Assembly: GCA_032629725.1 (NCBI GenBank)
Contig: JAFEVB010000010.1
Coordinates: 868,001 to 932,000, forward strand
DNA from: Gremmenia infestans
Lineage: Eukaryota > Ascomycota > Leotiomycetes > Helotiales > Hamatocanthoscyphaceae
DNA length: 64,000 nt
Direction of reading: 5' to 3'
Shown one piece after another: positions 46,546 to 57,785 of this stretch. The position numbers and the translations under genes are program-made. The notes beneath the pieces are model-generated. The model was given only the letters and a program-made list of their open reading frames with translations, did not search any database and was not told the origin of the DNA. Numbering within the stretch: position 1 is the first letter of the stretch; each line of letters starts with the position of its first letter.

Positions 46546-47405
46546 TTACTCCCAGAAACAAACAGCGCGGCACTCAATGCTTTCTCTAGGTGATAGGTGG
46601 TCCGTCCCTTCAAGCATGATTGCTGTATGAGGACATCTCCAGCCAAGTGAATCTTGCTTTGTATCATAACCTTTAAACACAACTAGATCTTCTGGGCTCA
46701 TCTCATGCATATAATACCACTGGTGCTGCTCACTCTCACTGCCATGGGACATGATGTAGTTTCCCGACTCAACCCCACTAGGAAACTTTCGAGCTCTGAG
46801 TTGATAGTCTGAGTCCGGCACTGTTGTCGCATCCGCTAACGCCAATGGATCTCTCTTGATGGTTTGAATGGGTCGCCAAGTATTCACGTAGCAGAAGCGT
46901 GAGCTGGTATCGTAGAGGTTTGCAATGTGCGGTGGCAACTGAAGCTCTTCTTTCGTCCCTTTCAGAAGCTCTGGAACGCCACAGTAGTCGACGTGAGGAT
47001 GGCCGGAAGGGTCATATGCCATTTGTCGAACGAAGTGATTGAATACGTGGACCGTAGTTGCACCAGTACTTTATGTACAAGTAAGTTTCATGAAGCCGAC
47101 TTTCGATTAAAAAGGATACCCTACACTGACTCCACAATGTCGCACACTTCTGGGTAGTACTCATGTTTGATAGCTCCATCGTCCATGTTTCTCTCTTTTG
47201 ACGGCAATTTGACGAATTCGAATCCATTTGCGTTGATCTTGAAATGATTTACGATCGGCCGAACATCATGGACCGTCATCAAACGAGCAGATTCTGTTTG
47301 CTCACCATGATTTGGCTTCTTAAAAATGCCGGGCTGCCTGGTAGTCCCATCAACGGCGAAGTAGTTGATGTTGGCTACTATATCCCGTGGACGGACACAG
47401 GACAT
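46546..47405 (-). CDS. CmcJ/AsaB-like oxygenase or methyltransferase family protein, two exons, 267 aa
   Basis: Exon 1 is 47405-47125 and exon 2 is 47068-46546. The 56-nt intron is in phase 2. This is the fungal family related to cephamycin CmcJ and the AsaB/GA4-desaturase group, often found in secondary-metabolite clusters; reactions are poorly known. Visible are the N-terminal NYFAVDGTTRQPGIF, the VHDVRPIVNHFKINANGFEF block, the core TVHVFNHFVRQ with a downstream HPHVDYCG (candidate metal-binding His/Asp), VNTWRPIQTIKRDPLALAD, and the C-terminal SIECRAVCFWE. Convergent with the DUR3-type gene, with 63 bases between stops. No other biosynthetic gene is near, so a metabolite cluster is not evident. 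Confidence 0.82.
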
Positions 47406-48233
47406 TTTGAAGCAAGAGCAAGTAACGAATGCCGGTTCTTCAGCAGGCAGAGTTTGAACTAGGTAACGCGATCAATAGATACAATGCCACAGCAACACTA
47501 TTTGCACTTTGCGGGCGGATGGGAACCAGAATATCACTTGACGGGGTCTCTTCACGAGCTTGTAAGTAACACCATGTTGATTGGCTGTTGATCGACGGAC
47601 TTGGGTCGGACAGTTTCCCCGCACTGTATCAATGGATAGAAGCAAACCTCCAGCCTATAGTACGTATCCTATGGTTACTCCCCTTTTAGAGACGGAAAGA
47701 CTGGATCTTTGGCTTGGTCTTTGGCTTGAACTACTATATTTTGTAAACGCTCGTGCTTGGTATGACTTGTGAGGCAAAATACCTATTCCAGTGTTTCCAA
47801 AAAGTATAAAAGGAGAAGAGTCACTGGATACCAGATAACCTGAAGAGCAAAAGCAATAGCACCAAAGCAAACTGACAATAAACAAGCCTCTTCTCCACAT
47901 CATATCTAGTCGCCAATAGCCCAAAGGGTTCACTTACCCATATGCATTAAGTTTACTGGCCGAAAACGAGAAAATAATCAACAAGAAAAAACCACAACTC
48001 GCCGATGGTATTTCCTCAAAAATCTTAGTGGACTGGATCGGTCCATGTCTTAGTAATAAATTGAGACCTTTGAAGAACTGTTCAATTGAATAACTTGTGA
48101 GAGATCTCACCGCGTCTCGGGCCTACCTCGGCAGGCGCGTCTTCCAGACCAGACTCCAAAGAAAGTAGCCAGAGTCATTTTGATATTGAAACATCCAAAC
48201 CCAGAATGTTCAGATGATATTAATATCTCTGCA
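47406..48233. other. Intergenic
   Basis: No supported gene. Open frames 47581-47772 and 47655-47933 (minus) are featureless. It holds the promoters of the CmcJ-like gene and of ARV1. Confidence 0.4.
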
Positions 48234-49244
48234 ATGCCAATCTGTATAGAATGCCGGTACCCCGTCAAAACCCTCTACACAGAATACTCGGGGGCTGATG
48301 ATCGCTCTTCTGGTCATGGAGTACGCCTCACGGTATGCAAGAACTGCGGTCGTTTCTGCGATAAATACGTAGAGCACGACTTTGTCGTACTATTTATTGA
48401 TCTAGTATTGATCAAGCCGCAAGTAAGTTTGCCAAGATCTTCCAAATTGTTTTTTGCTAATGTTTGGAGGTGTACCGGCATCTATTGCATAATACGTTGA
48501 TGAGAGAGCATGATCAGTTCGATGTAAGAACCCCTCTTTCTTTCGGGAAATATATACTTATACATCACAGCCCTCAATAATACGCCTCGGAATTCTGCTT
48601 CTCCTCTTTGATGTCTATCTCACCTGGGCGCGAATTGAGAAGCAGACATCCAACAATCCCCCCGCAAACGAAAATAACAGTAATTTCCTGCGTCTGGCGC
48701 AACAGCCCATAGTCTTCCAATATGTCTTCTTCCGTACGTTTCCTCGTCCCATTTCCAATTCTCCAATTAACGGTTTCCAGTCATCCTCTGCGCCCTATCC
48801 ACCCTCTCCTTCCACCTCTCCATCCGCTTCCTGACCTCCTCCCCGCTATCCCCCCTCGTCCTCTCGAACCTCATCCCCCGCTACCCACGCCCGAACTCGG
48901 TCAGCACCGCACTGCTCGTCTCTTCATCTACAAAACTCTTCCCGATCCTCATGGTGATATGGGAATATGACGTGCCAGCTGCGGCACGATCACTGGGATG
49001 GGCGGTAGTTGCGAATAATGTTGAAGCGCTGAAGATTCTACTGGATTGCGGGTATGGAACTGCGGCGATCTTGGCTACGGTTGGGGCTATATCGAGATGG
49101 ATGGTAGGACGAGGGATTCTTTGGGTTGCGGGGCTAGATGGGGTTGATACCGTAGGGGATTCCGGGGTTGCTTCTGATGGTAAGGCGCTGTGGGCTGTGG
49201 TTGAGTTGGGGAGGGAATGGGGAGGGAGACTAGCATTGGGGTAG
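48234..49244 (+). CDS. ARV1: ER lipid-homeostasis protein ARV1, four exons, 289 aa
   Basis: An ER membrane protein of sterol and GPI-intermediate handling. Exons: 48234-48422, 48470-48523, 48571-48733, 48781-49244. The Arv1 homology domain starts at residue 1: zinc ribbon C4-x2-C7 and C35-x2-C38, then GRFCDKYVEHDFVVLFIDLV with LIKPQVYRHLLHN. Membrane spans follow in IIRLGILLLLFDVYLTW and LILCALSTLSFHLSIRFL, with two more in the C-terminal half. An in-frame ATG at 48180 would add 18 residues, but the family begins MPICIECRYPV, so I start at 48234. Together with ERG5 and MCD4 this makes three sterol/GPI-related genes in the window, though not clustered. Confidence 0.9.
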
Positions 49245-49574
49245 TGAATACACATGGCTTTTTTTTGTTCTACATGACGTTGGGCTCCTTGTTGTGAAAT
49301 CCCGAGACATTATCCGCGTTTCTGCTTGTCGAAGCCCAAGTCTAGGCTAATATGGGACGCCCTGGATTCTGAATTCTATAATTTCACAGCTCTGCGTGTG
49401 AAAAAGCGATATCCGTCCGTCAAAAAGGTTGCTATTCAAGCAGCTAGTAGCTCCCGTTCCATATCAATACACAGGGCTCTTGGAAGATCCATCCTATAAC
49501 CCACACCCCAACGCCAAATATACATCCATGCAATCCTTCTTCGACTCCTCTCTGTAATATAAATATCTTTGTCC
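49245..49574. other. Intergenic between convergent ARV1 and VMA9
   Basis: 330 bases between stop codons; no gene seen. Confidence 0.5.
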
Positions 49575-50011
49575 TCAATTCTCATGCGCCGCCCCCGTTC
49601 TCAAGCCGCTTCGTCGGGGTACGATAAGTGGGTGCCATTGTGCGAGGAACGTAATGGCTGTTCAACAAATTGTGTCAGTCTTTTGTCTCCGGGGAGGAAT
49701 GAAACATGGTTCGGGAAGAGCGTACCCCACATGATATAGCAGCTTGCGAAGGAAAGGATCAATGAACTTCGCCAGACTCTGTAGAATTATTAGCAGAATC
49801 TCCAGCAGACATAGAGAGTTAGATAGGGCGAGCGTACGTTTGCGTCTCGCCTTTGGGCGACAAGAACCATCCTGCTACACAGGCAAGGACGATTACCACG
49901 AAGCCGATGATGATGCTCCAGCTAGAAAAAGTGCGGTATATTAGCGGATGGCCTATCGGAATTTGACTTGATACTATATTGAAATAAATGTAGTACTTAC
50001 CCGTTCGCCAT
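49575..50011 (-). CDS. VMA9: V-type ATPase subunit e (Vma9), four exons, 76 aa
   Basis: A small two-span membrane subunit of the V0 sector of the vacuolar proton pump. It is too fragmented to be seen as one open frame. Exons: 50011-50001 (11 nt), 49921-49838, 49778-49726, 49657-49575. The product reads MANG, then WSIIIGFVVIVLACVAGWFL (first span), SPKGETQTVWRSSLILSFAS with CYIMW (second span), then AITFLAQWHPLIVPRRSGLR. The motif SPKGE..TVWRSSL and the end QWHPLI.P.RS are the family hallmarks. Phases agree at all joins. The 11-nt first exon is unusual but gives the expected start. Confidence 0.9.
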
Positions 50012-50226
50012 GTTGTCGAGTGTCTCTGAAGCTTGGGTTGCGCTTTGGGGAGGAGCTGTCGTGCTTGACTTTCAGGCGAAGCTCGAAATACGCGCTTAGT
50101 AAGCAAGGCTTCAAGTCACTAGTCAACCTCCACTTTATTGGAAATATTTAAGATCAAAAGCTCTACTGGATCCGATTTTCTGACATTTGATCAATCTCAA
50201 ACTCTGCTTTCTCATCTACGACTCAT
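50012..50226. other. VMA9 promoter and dehydrogenase 3' flank
   Basis: Short intergenic region; nothing special seen. Confidence 0.4.
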
Positions 50227-51195
50227 CTAATTTTCAAATTTAAGCCCAGCTTCTTGTCTCACTGCTCCATAGATTGCAGCAATATCTCCAGCCTCCCCCT
50301 GATGCTTCTTCACTTGCTCCAAGTGAGCGTCGGCCACTTCCAAATCCTTCAAACGAGTTCCAGCATCCTTAGCTAATTTCATAGCGTGTCTCGCGTCCTT
50401 CCTTGCAAGATCCACCGCAAAGAGAGGCTCCTCCCGCTTGTGGTAATCTCCTGAAATCATCCTCGTCGAGTAGGCAGCATAGGGACCAGGAAACATCGCC
50501 TCAATAAACTCATGGAGGTTGTCGCTGCCCAATCCAGATTTCTCCGCTAAGACATGACCCTCTGACAAAGTCTCAACCAAATTGATGATGAATGTATTCC
50601 CGATGACCTTCAGAAGAAGCGCCTTTCCCACAGGTTGTCCTCCAAAATCGATGTTGGCTCTTGCAACTACGCCCTTCGTATATGGCTTGACCTTTTCGAC
50701 ACTCGCTTTTGGACCAGCAAGAACACAGACAAGTTGACCAATGTCTGCCATGGCCGGAGCTCCAAAGACGGGACATGCTACAAACTCGGCTCCGACGGCT
50801 GTGATCTTCTTTGCTAGCCCTTCTGCGGTATCCGGATGAACTGTTGAGCAGTCGATGAATAACTTGCCTTTGCTATTAACTTTGAGAGCTGTATCAATGA
50901 TATGGTTGATTGCCGCATCATCTCCAACGCACGTGAAGATGATGTCCGCTTTTGAAACTGCGTCTTCGACAGTGGAGGCAACAGTAGATTTTCCGGGAGT
51001 TAGAGACATGCTCAGATCTATAGCACGCTTTTCGGTACGGTTGTAGATGATCAAAGGCTTGTCGAGTTGGCCTTTCTCGACGAGGTTCTTGCACATAGCC
51101 TTTTATGCTATCAGTATGGCTAGCTAAAGAGGAACAAGCATGGAACTTACCCTGCCAATAGACCCAAGTCCAAGAAATGCTAGTTGAGGAGCCAT
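50227..51195 (-). CDS. NAD(P)-dependent beta-hydroxyacid dehydrogenase (6PGDH/HIBADH family), 305 aa
   Basis: Oxidises a beta-hydroxyacid such as 3-hydroxyisobutyrate; the exact substrate is not known. Exon 1 is 51195-51151 and exon 2 is 51099-50227, with the phase-0 intron splitting the dinucleotide-binding loop. The Rossmann motif FLGLGSIGRAM opens the protein. Next come IIYNRTEKRA (binding-preference loop), DIIFTCVGDDAA, the substrate signature DCSTVHPDTAEGLA, the GAPAM block, and the catalytic lysine region GKALLLKVIGNTFI. The C-terminal helical domain is complete. The normal length and absence of a targeting peptide suggest a cytosolic reductase of the fungal glyoxylate/succinic-semialdehyde-reductase-like group. 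Confidence 0.88.
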
Positions 51196-51516
51196 ATTGC
51201 CAAAATTCTCAGTTTTGTAGATAGATATCCCACGATATTATGACTGTTCGCTTTGTCGGCGATGAAGTTGGAGCTTTATATACGTCAGAGGTTGGTGGGG
51301 TTGTGTTTATGGACAGACCGTTGTAATATCAGACAACCTTACCTAAATAGGTACCTAGGTTTCTCATAAGAAGTTAGCAAGAGCCATTTGAGGACCAGAA
51401 TTTAAAGCATCAATTAACTAATACAATACTTGGGCCAATGTAACTCGTTTTCTCAAAAGACTTGGGCCACCCGTCCGGTCCGTACGAATCGGACGGGATG
51501 ACGGAATGGAGGTTCA
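51196..51516. other. Dehydrogenase promoter
   Basis: No gene. A TATATA-type stretch lies upstream of the minus-strand start near 51276. Ends at an inverted-repeat element. Confidence 0.4.
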
Positions 51517-51601
51517 TGCTGGACGAAAAAAGCGGCACTTAAAGTTATCGATCTTTACTTGAGTACACATCATAAATCGGTGCCGCTTTTTCAGTCCAGC
51601 A
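51517..51601. mobile_element. Short inverted-repeat element, copy 1 (85 bp)
   Basis: The left end TGCTGGACGAAAAAAGCGGC is mirrored by the right end GCCGCTTTTTCAGTCCAGCA. That gives terminal inverted repeats of about 22 bases with a 40-base AT-rich middle. No coding capacity and no clear target duplication. Related copies lie at 54416 and 57786. It sits in the divergent promoter region of the dehydrogenase and NAGS genes. Confidence 0.75.
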
Positions 51602-51785
51602 CTATCTAGGTAGGTGCTACAAGCGAGGCTCAAAGAGGTTAGAATCGGCCCCAAGCGTTATCGATAATGCTAGCGCCGGCATCGGCCATCCAAATTCACC
51701 TCTACTAACACAAAGATTCCGACCATCAGAATCAATCACGGTTCACTTTCTTAAACATTTCTTCATGTCGCTTTCAAGCTGATTC

Positions 51786-54126
51786 ATGGTGATATATTCA
51801 ACATGCACAATGATATTGCAAAATTTAGCTTGGAAAAAGGGCAAAGGAGTGGCTGGTCATAATGTGAGTCAAGAACTTCAAGCGGTGAGAATCTATTTGA
51901 CTTTTGGCAGGTACAATGCTGGGCAAAGCGTCGGAGACACATTGAGGCTTTCCATGATGATGGCAAGCGTGGGTTTGCCACGGAGAGACCATCCGCGAGT
52001 CAATTGAGAGAGGAAATGGCAAAAGAGCATGTCAAAGATCTATCTAACAAACAGAAAGCCAGGCAAGAAGCTAGGGCGGTAGACAAAGTGCGAGTCCAGC
52101 AATTGGGATAGCCTGCAGTGCTAATTCATCTTAGGACTTTTTCATGTCAGTTCTAAACTCATCGGCGACGAAAAGAGACGCAAAGGCATATATACAACGT
52201 TTCACTCCTGCGAAGGAGTCGCCGAAGCCTCCCACAACGAACCCTGCGGCCACCGAGCAGAGAACTCAACCATCACAAGGTAATGGTGTCAATCTCGGGG
52301 GATTCTATGGACCTGCTTCGGTCGTGGGGAGCCCGCAATTTCTACAACATCCTCATAAACAGACCGGGTCCTTGGTGGGCCCTCGACTACATGTTGCGTT
52401 GGTCAAGATTAGAGCCCCCCAGACTTTGGACGATGACACTCTCAATGGCGTGGGAAGAACGTTGTCACAACTTGCACGGCTAGGATTACTAAGTGTGGTG
52501 GTGGTTGATTGTAATCGAGTTCCAGAATCTACCCCAGATCCCACTTGGCGATCAGTAGCAACAGCCCAGGCAAATCGAATCGTGGCAGCGATCGATTCGG
52601 AAGGAGTAACAGAAGCAAGATTAGTCGACAACATTATAGGAGTATATGAGGATTCTGAAAAGCCACGATACGGAGCTCATACACCCGTCACAACGCACGT
52701 CACTCTCCGCGAATTGATGATGACCCCTCTAAGACGTGGTGTTATTCCGGTCATCCCTTCTTTAGGCTATACCGATATTACTCAAAGTGCAGTTCCAATC
52801 TTAGCTAGCGATGCTGTACTTGCCCTTACAAGGGAGCTCGCAGGACTTCCTACCGAGACTTGTCCCGATGAAAACCCAGAAGAGGTTAGGGAAAGATTAC
52901 AGACTCGTCGCGCTCAGGTCTCACTCGATCGTATCATCATATTGGACCCTCTTGGGGGAATCCCAACATCTGATCGTCCGAATGGCTACCATGTCTTCTT
53001 GAATATGGAACAAGAATTCGAACCTGCGAAGAAAGATCTGCTAAAGGGGGTTGAAAGGGACACGGCTGAAGCCTCTCTGCAAGGTCAATCCAAGCAAAAC
53101 CATGTATCTGACCTTGGTTTAAGCAGTCCCTTTTCAAGGTTTGTAGAAACAGAATTTGGGGGCCCAAAGCCTACTCCGCAGACAGTGGCTCCAGAACCGG
53201 ATGGTACGATGACACCAAAGCCAGAGAACAAGTATCATCTTCAGAATCTCGAATTGGTCCGTTCTGTACTTTCAATGCTACCACCTAGCTCATCAGCATT
53301 GTTGACTACTCCGGACGAGGCAGCGAACGCCGGCAAGGAAACTCCTTTCCAAGCTGGAGGTGTAGGCACGCGACGACATCGGAATCCCTTAATTCATAAC
53401 CTACTCACTGACAAGCCGGTATTTTCATCATCACTACCAATGGGCCGCTTAGGTCAAATAAAACCAATGATCGGGGATGACCCCTCCACTCTAGCTGCAA
53501 GCATTACTCCAACAACTTTCGCGAAACACGGAATGCATATCACCATCTTTCCTGATCCGAAACTTGCGCCTTGGGAGCCACCACGGTCTGGAAAGCAACA
53601 TATAAAGTTGACAGACTCATATATCGACCTCCCTCGTCTGGTGCATCTAATAAATGATTCTTTTGGCCGAACACTTGATGTCAAAGAATACCTCAAGCGT
53701 GTGAATGGCCGTATTGCCGGGGTTATCATTGCTGGCGAATATGAAGGCGGAGCTTTATTAACGTGGGAAACGCCGCCAGGCGTACCTGATGATGGGAGTC
53801 CTGAAAGCAGAGCTAGGATGGTGCCATATCTAGACAAATTTGCGGTCTTGAAAAAGTCCCAAGGATCTGGGGGCGTTGCAGATGCTGTATTTACAGCCAT
53901 GGTGCGAGATTGCTTCCCGAATGGCGTGGTATGGAGGTCAAGATCTACGAATGTGGTCAATAAGTGGTACTTTGAGAGATCTAGGGGAACTTGGAAATTG
54001 ACCAATACGGGTTGGACAATGTTCTGGACAACTCGTGATATGGATAAACAGACCTTCCTTGATTATGAGGCTGTATGCCGTGGAATTGAACCTTCGTGGG
54101 CCGATGGCAAGTCAATACTAGATTAA
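51786..54126 (+). CDS. ARG2: Mitochondrial N-acetylglutamate synthase (arginine synthesis), three exons, 748 aa
   Basis: First enzyme of ornithine/arginine synthesis (acetyl-CoA plus glutamate). Exons: 51786-51863, 51911-52087, 52135-54126, all phase 0. The first two exons encode a basic head ([33 protein letters not shown]), plausibly the mitochondrial targeting region. The join [20 protein letters not shown] restores the usual family start of the mature protein. The middle is the inactive amino-acid-kinase-like domain. The C-terminal acetyltransferase domain has [38 protein letters not shown], and the conserved [19 protein letters not shown] with GWTMFWT. A second ATG at 51810 is also possible. 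Confidence 0.9.
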
Positions 54127-54415
54127 AAATAGAATTTGAACCGAACCCAACCCCGCCGGTCATACAATCGTGTTCAGAAAGTAGTGATAAATAATGGTAT
54201 GGTGGCTTGCAGGGGTCTCAAATGCTGAGTTGAAATTATACTTAATCATTTTCTTTCCAAACATTTAACCTATTAACCTCTCAAGAAACACAAGTCCCTA
54301 GAAAGCTTACCAAATTTAATATTTTCTTCTAGCAAGAGGTAGATTGTTCAAATTCATATATGACCTTATCAGATGGATATCACTAGCACGTGCAGGTACA
54401 TGTAAAGGAGTCTCA
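54127..54415. other. NAGS 3' flank
   Basis: No gene; AT-rich. Confidence 0.4.
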
Positions 54416-54492
54416 TGCTAGACGCAAAAAGCGGCACTTACAATCATCGACTTTTAGTAGTATAATTGGTGCCGCTTTTTCCACCACGAGCA
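54416..54492. mobile_element. Short inverted-repeat element, copy 2 (about 77 bp)
   Basis: Left end TGCTAGACGCAAAAAGCGGC; right side GGTGCCGCTTTTTCCACCAC, then GAGCA. The 12-base core AAAAAGCGGCAC and its complement are preserved, while the outer right end is diverged. The middle contains ATCGACTTTTAGTA, also recognisable in copy 3 on the other strand. Located about 150 bases upstream of the GVP36 start. Confidence 0.7.
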
Positions 54493-54644
54493 GCGCGAGG
54501 GCGTATTACATCGCGCTAAAGATTCGTTAGGGATACGACGCATGCTACTTGCTTGCTCAACGACTTGACCTTCCTTAACATAAACAAAACAATCAAATCT
54601 TCGAGCCACTATCCTAACAAACATACTTCCCCACAGTCGCCAAT

Positions 54645-55941
54645 ATGGATAAAGTCTCAGCATTTGGCAAGAACTTCTCGTAAGTTCTGCAAGCCCATTC
54701 AATGTTATCGTCGACGCCAAATTGTCTTACCTGGCATCAGCAGCATACGGAAACTATGCGACGAAGGCTAACATTTCATTTAGGGCTACATTTACTCCAT
54801 TCGCCGCCCGCACACAGCAATATGTGAAGGAACAGCTTGGGCAGACCGAGGATAAGGTTAGAGAGCCGTTCCATTAGCTATTGGCAGAAACTAATATACG
54901 TTCCTCATCCACAGACCCAGCTTCCTCCGGACTATATTGAACTCGAGAAACGAGTTGATGCCTTGAAACAGGTTCACCAGAAGATGCTCCAGGTTACGTA
55001 AGTGCTATTATAGAGAATACTAGCAGCAGAAGTCTTGAGTCTAAATCTAATCGCTGTGAATAGTTCCCAATACTCCAACGAAGGATACGATTACCCTGCG
55101 AACCTCAAGGAGAGCTTGGGAGATCTTAGCCGCACAGTCAGTGAAAAGGTTCACCTTCTGTCATCCGCAACCTCTCCCGCTGAGGCCCAAGCAGCCCTCA
55201 CTGCTCCTCCCTCTGCGAAGCCACAACCAAAGACCTTCAACCATGCCATCGCTCGGGCCAGTTTGGCCAGCAGCCAGCTCCTCCAACAACAAAATGCCGG
55301 TACCGGTGAAGATCCTCTCGCAGCCGCCCTAGAAAAGTACGCGCTCGCCAGCGAGCGTGTTGGTGAAGCTAGACTTGCACAAGACTCCCAGATCCAGAGC
55401 CATTTCCTTGCCGGCTGGAGCACAACCCTCAATACCAACCTGATGTTCGCGACCCGTGCCAGAAAAAGTGTTGAGAACTCGAGGCTCATGCTTGATGCTG
55501 CCAAGACAAAGTCCAAGAACCCTGGTTGGAAACTACCAGGCCAAGCTTCTGCACGAGCTGAGGGGCATGAGGAAGGCGATGCGACTGAGGAGTCCCGAGT
55601 CGAGATTGAGCAGGCCGAGGATGAATTTGTTGGCCAGACTGAGGAAGCAGTTGGCGTTATGAAGAACGTAAGTGTCGATCGTTTCCTGCCCCTAATAAAT
55701 TGCTAAATGCTATAGGTACTCGATACCCCCGAGCCACTCCGCAACCTTGCCGATTTGATCGCTGCCCAGCTCGAATACCACAAGAAGGCATATGAGATTC
55801 TCAGCGAGCTTGCCCCAGTTGTTGATGGTCTACAAGTTGAGCAGGAAGTGAGTAGGTCCAAGGACTATTCTGCTTAAGCGGACGCTGATGAAGCATTCCT
55901 CGCAGGCCAGCTACCGAAAGAGCCGTGATGGAACAGCGTAG
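54645..55941 (+). CDS. GVP36: BAR-domain protein Gvp36, six exons, 320 aa
   Basis: A membrane-curving BAR protein of Golgi vesicles and endocytic sites in yeast. Exons: 54645-54679, 54784-54856, 54915-54997, 55064-55667, 55716-55847, 55906-55941; all phases agree. N-terminal amphipathic-looking segment DKVSAFGKNFS, then ATFTPFAARTQQYVKEQLGQ and LPPDYIELEKRVDALKQVHQ. The long helical part has QSHFLAGWSTTLNTNL and ARKSVENSRLMLDAAK, the family hallmark, and ends with PEPLRNLADLIAAQLEYHKK. The acidic linker (EGHEEGDATEESRVEIEQAE) is normal. The last exon encodes only ASYRKSRDGTA. High intron number for this genome. Confidence 0.9.
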
Positions 55942-57423
55942 AGTGTGTGTTCTGACTGAAACAGGAGACCAAGGATTCTTTCTCATCGACTAGGGATGAT
56001 AGTGGTTTATTCTGATTTCAGAGAACTGGTGGGCTGCTGGTTCCCTTTTTTCCTTGGGTTGACAACTTTTTTCTGGGCGGTGTTCTATGGTGTATGTCGA
56101 GTCAATCGATGGAATTCCCCCACTGCCACTTGATTAAGAATCCTGCAGTTTTTGAACGAATACCTGGGCGCTGGCTTTCCATACGTGCATTTTCCAGCTC
56201 CAGATTTGTGATGAATCAATTCCTTGCGACATACCAAAGCCAATAGTTTACATTACCAATTGTGTCTTGAATTAGATTCATATCCGTCAATCTTTACATG
56301 ATTATACATGTGCATGTAGTAATGTGGCGCCCAAAATAGTAGTGATGATCTCCAGATTCTTGCTGCTTTTAGGAAAGTTCTACGCTTTCACTGGGCTACA
56401 ACGGCACTAATAATTTCAAAACAGTACCTACTGTATACTCTGGAGTATTTTGTGCAGATTTGAGAATTACGCTAACCCCGCGACCCGTCATTTTGCAGCA
56501 TGATCGACCCGGATCCAGTAAATATGCATGCAATTACTCCATACAAACTTGCTCCTACTGTAGTTATGTTTTTTTTATTTCCATCTTCTTTTTTTTGGAA
56601 TTCCTTGGAAAAGCTTCGTCGAAAGGCTGGAGGATCCCAGGCAGGAGAGATCTCCCGAGCAGATTACAGTATGATTATGCCGACACTTTCAAGCGATCTA
56701 AACTTTCTAATATCTCGTTTTATATATCTTGCTTCGAAGAGATCGTCATTCTAGCTGTCATAGTTGGAATATTATTCTAGCGAAAATGACAACTGGGGGC
56801 TTTCGGTCTTCATTGCGTTTATTACTGGAGTGGAGTATGGATCCTACCTAATATCATAGTCACAGTCATTGTATTTCAAAACTGTATCGTTGCTTACAAC
56901 ACTCATGATAACATATCTTCTCGTCCTTGGAATTGGCGCCCAAGCAGTAGGCATTTGGGTCATATCATTCCTCGAGGGATGGAATTCATATTCTTCAACT
57001 TGCTTAGTATCATTGGCATTGGCAAGACTTCGAGCTTCATCGGCCTATTTATCAGCTCGGCCATCATTTCAAGGATATTAAAGGTTGGATGACTTGCCAA
57101 CCTTGTATCATTCGCAGGATCGCATACTTTTCAGATCATTGAAGTCTTGCTTGCTGGCATTTTATGAAATCTATAGCGAGGACGACTACAGCCTTTCGCC
57201 ACACGAAGACTGGAAACAACATATTTATGACCTACGCTGTCGAGATGACCGAAGTTAACTCAGTAAAATCTGTGACATTTTGGGTCGAGGCCGGCCGGCA
57301 TAACTTCTTAGGTAATTCGCTTTGCTAACCTGTAGTAAGGCTTGGCATCACATTACATGCCAATTGATACGACGGCCATAAAGCAAAATAGACCTCATTT
57401 CCCTTCAATAAAACAATTTCGCA
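55942..57423. other. 1.5 kb spacer with hydrophobic open frames
   Basis: No supported gene. Between 56460 and 57081 several short open frames encode membrane-like stretches (LAPTVVMFFLFPSSFFW; LMITYLLVLGIGAQAVGIWV). They may be remnants of a membrane protein gene or chance in AT-rich DNA. I could not join them. Confidence 0.35.
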
Positions 57424-57563
57424 GGTCGCTTAGCTCAGTTGGTTAGAGCGTGTAAGTTGCCTTCATCAAAACATCACTACAACAATTGCTTACGATTGTT
57501 CTTAGGGTGCTAATACCGTCAATGGTAACGCCAAGGTCGCGAGTTCGACCCTCGTAGTGATCA
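57424..57563 (+). tRNA. tRNA-Ile(AAT) with a canonical 12-nt intron and an extra 54-nt GT-AG insertion
   Basis: Removing 57452-57505 (54 nt) and 57516-57527 (12 nt) leaves a perfect cloverleaf. The acceptor stem is GGTCGCT with AGTGATC, the D arm GCTC...GAGC. The anticodon stem is TGGTG with CGCCA, loop CTAATAA and anticodon AAT (57512-57514). The T arm is GCGAG...CTCGT with TTCGA. The A box (TAGCTCAGTTGG) and B box (GAGTTCGACCC) are intact, and seven T (57571-57577) follow. The 12-nt intron is in the usual place, one base 3' of the anticodon. The 54-nt piece interrupts the 5' strand of the anticodon stem (after base 27 or 28). It begins GTAAGT, ends CTTAG and holds a branch-like GCTTAC, exactly like the mRNA introns of this window. 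Either a doubly interrupted functional gene or a tRNA pseudogene. Confidence 0.85.
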
Positions 57564-57570
57564 AATATGA

Positions 57571-57577
57571 TTTTTTT
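57571..57577 (+). terminator. Pol III oligo-T terminator of tRNA-Ile
   Basis: Seven T residues, eight bases after the tRNA 3' end. Confidence 0.8.
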
Positions 57578-57785
57578 GCACTTTTTAGGGGGCATTAAAA
57601 CTACCGAGTAAGCAGTTAGTCAGCTTGCAACTAATCAATCCTATTTTATAGCCCATTGCTCTCACGCCTGCTTGAAATCGTATTCTCTTTTGTTGCTTCT
57701 ATTATTATATTCTACACCTTCCTTGTTATACTAGGAGCAAGTAAAAAGCATTATGGTTATGCAGAGCAAACGTTGGACAGACTCG

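Noticed and set aside
46546..47405. Secondary-metabolite cluster around the CmcJ-like gene
   Set aside because: No synthase, terpene cyclase or P450 of metabolite type nearby; the only P450 in the window is ERG5, 12 kb away.
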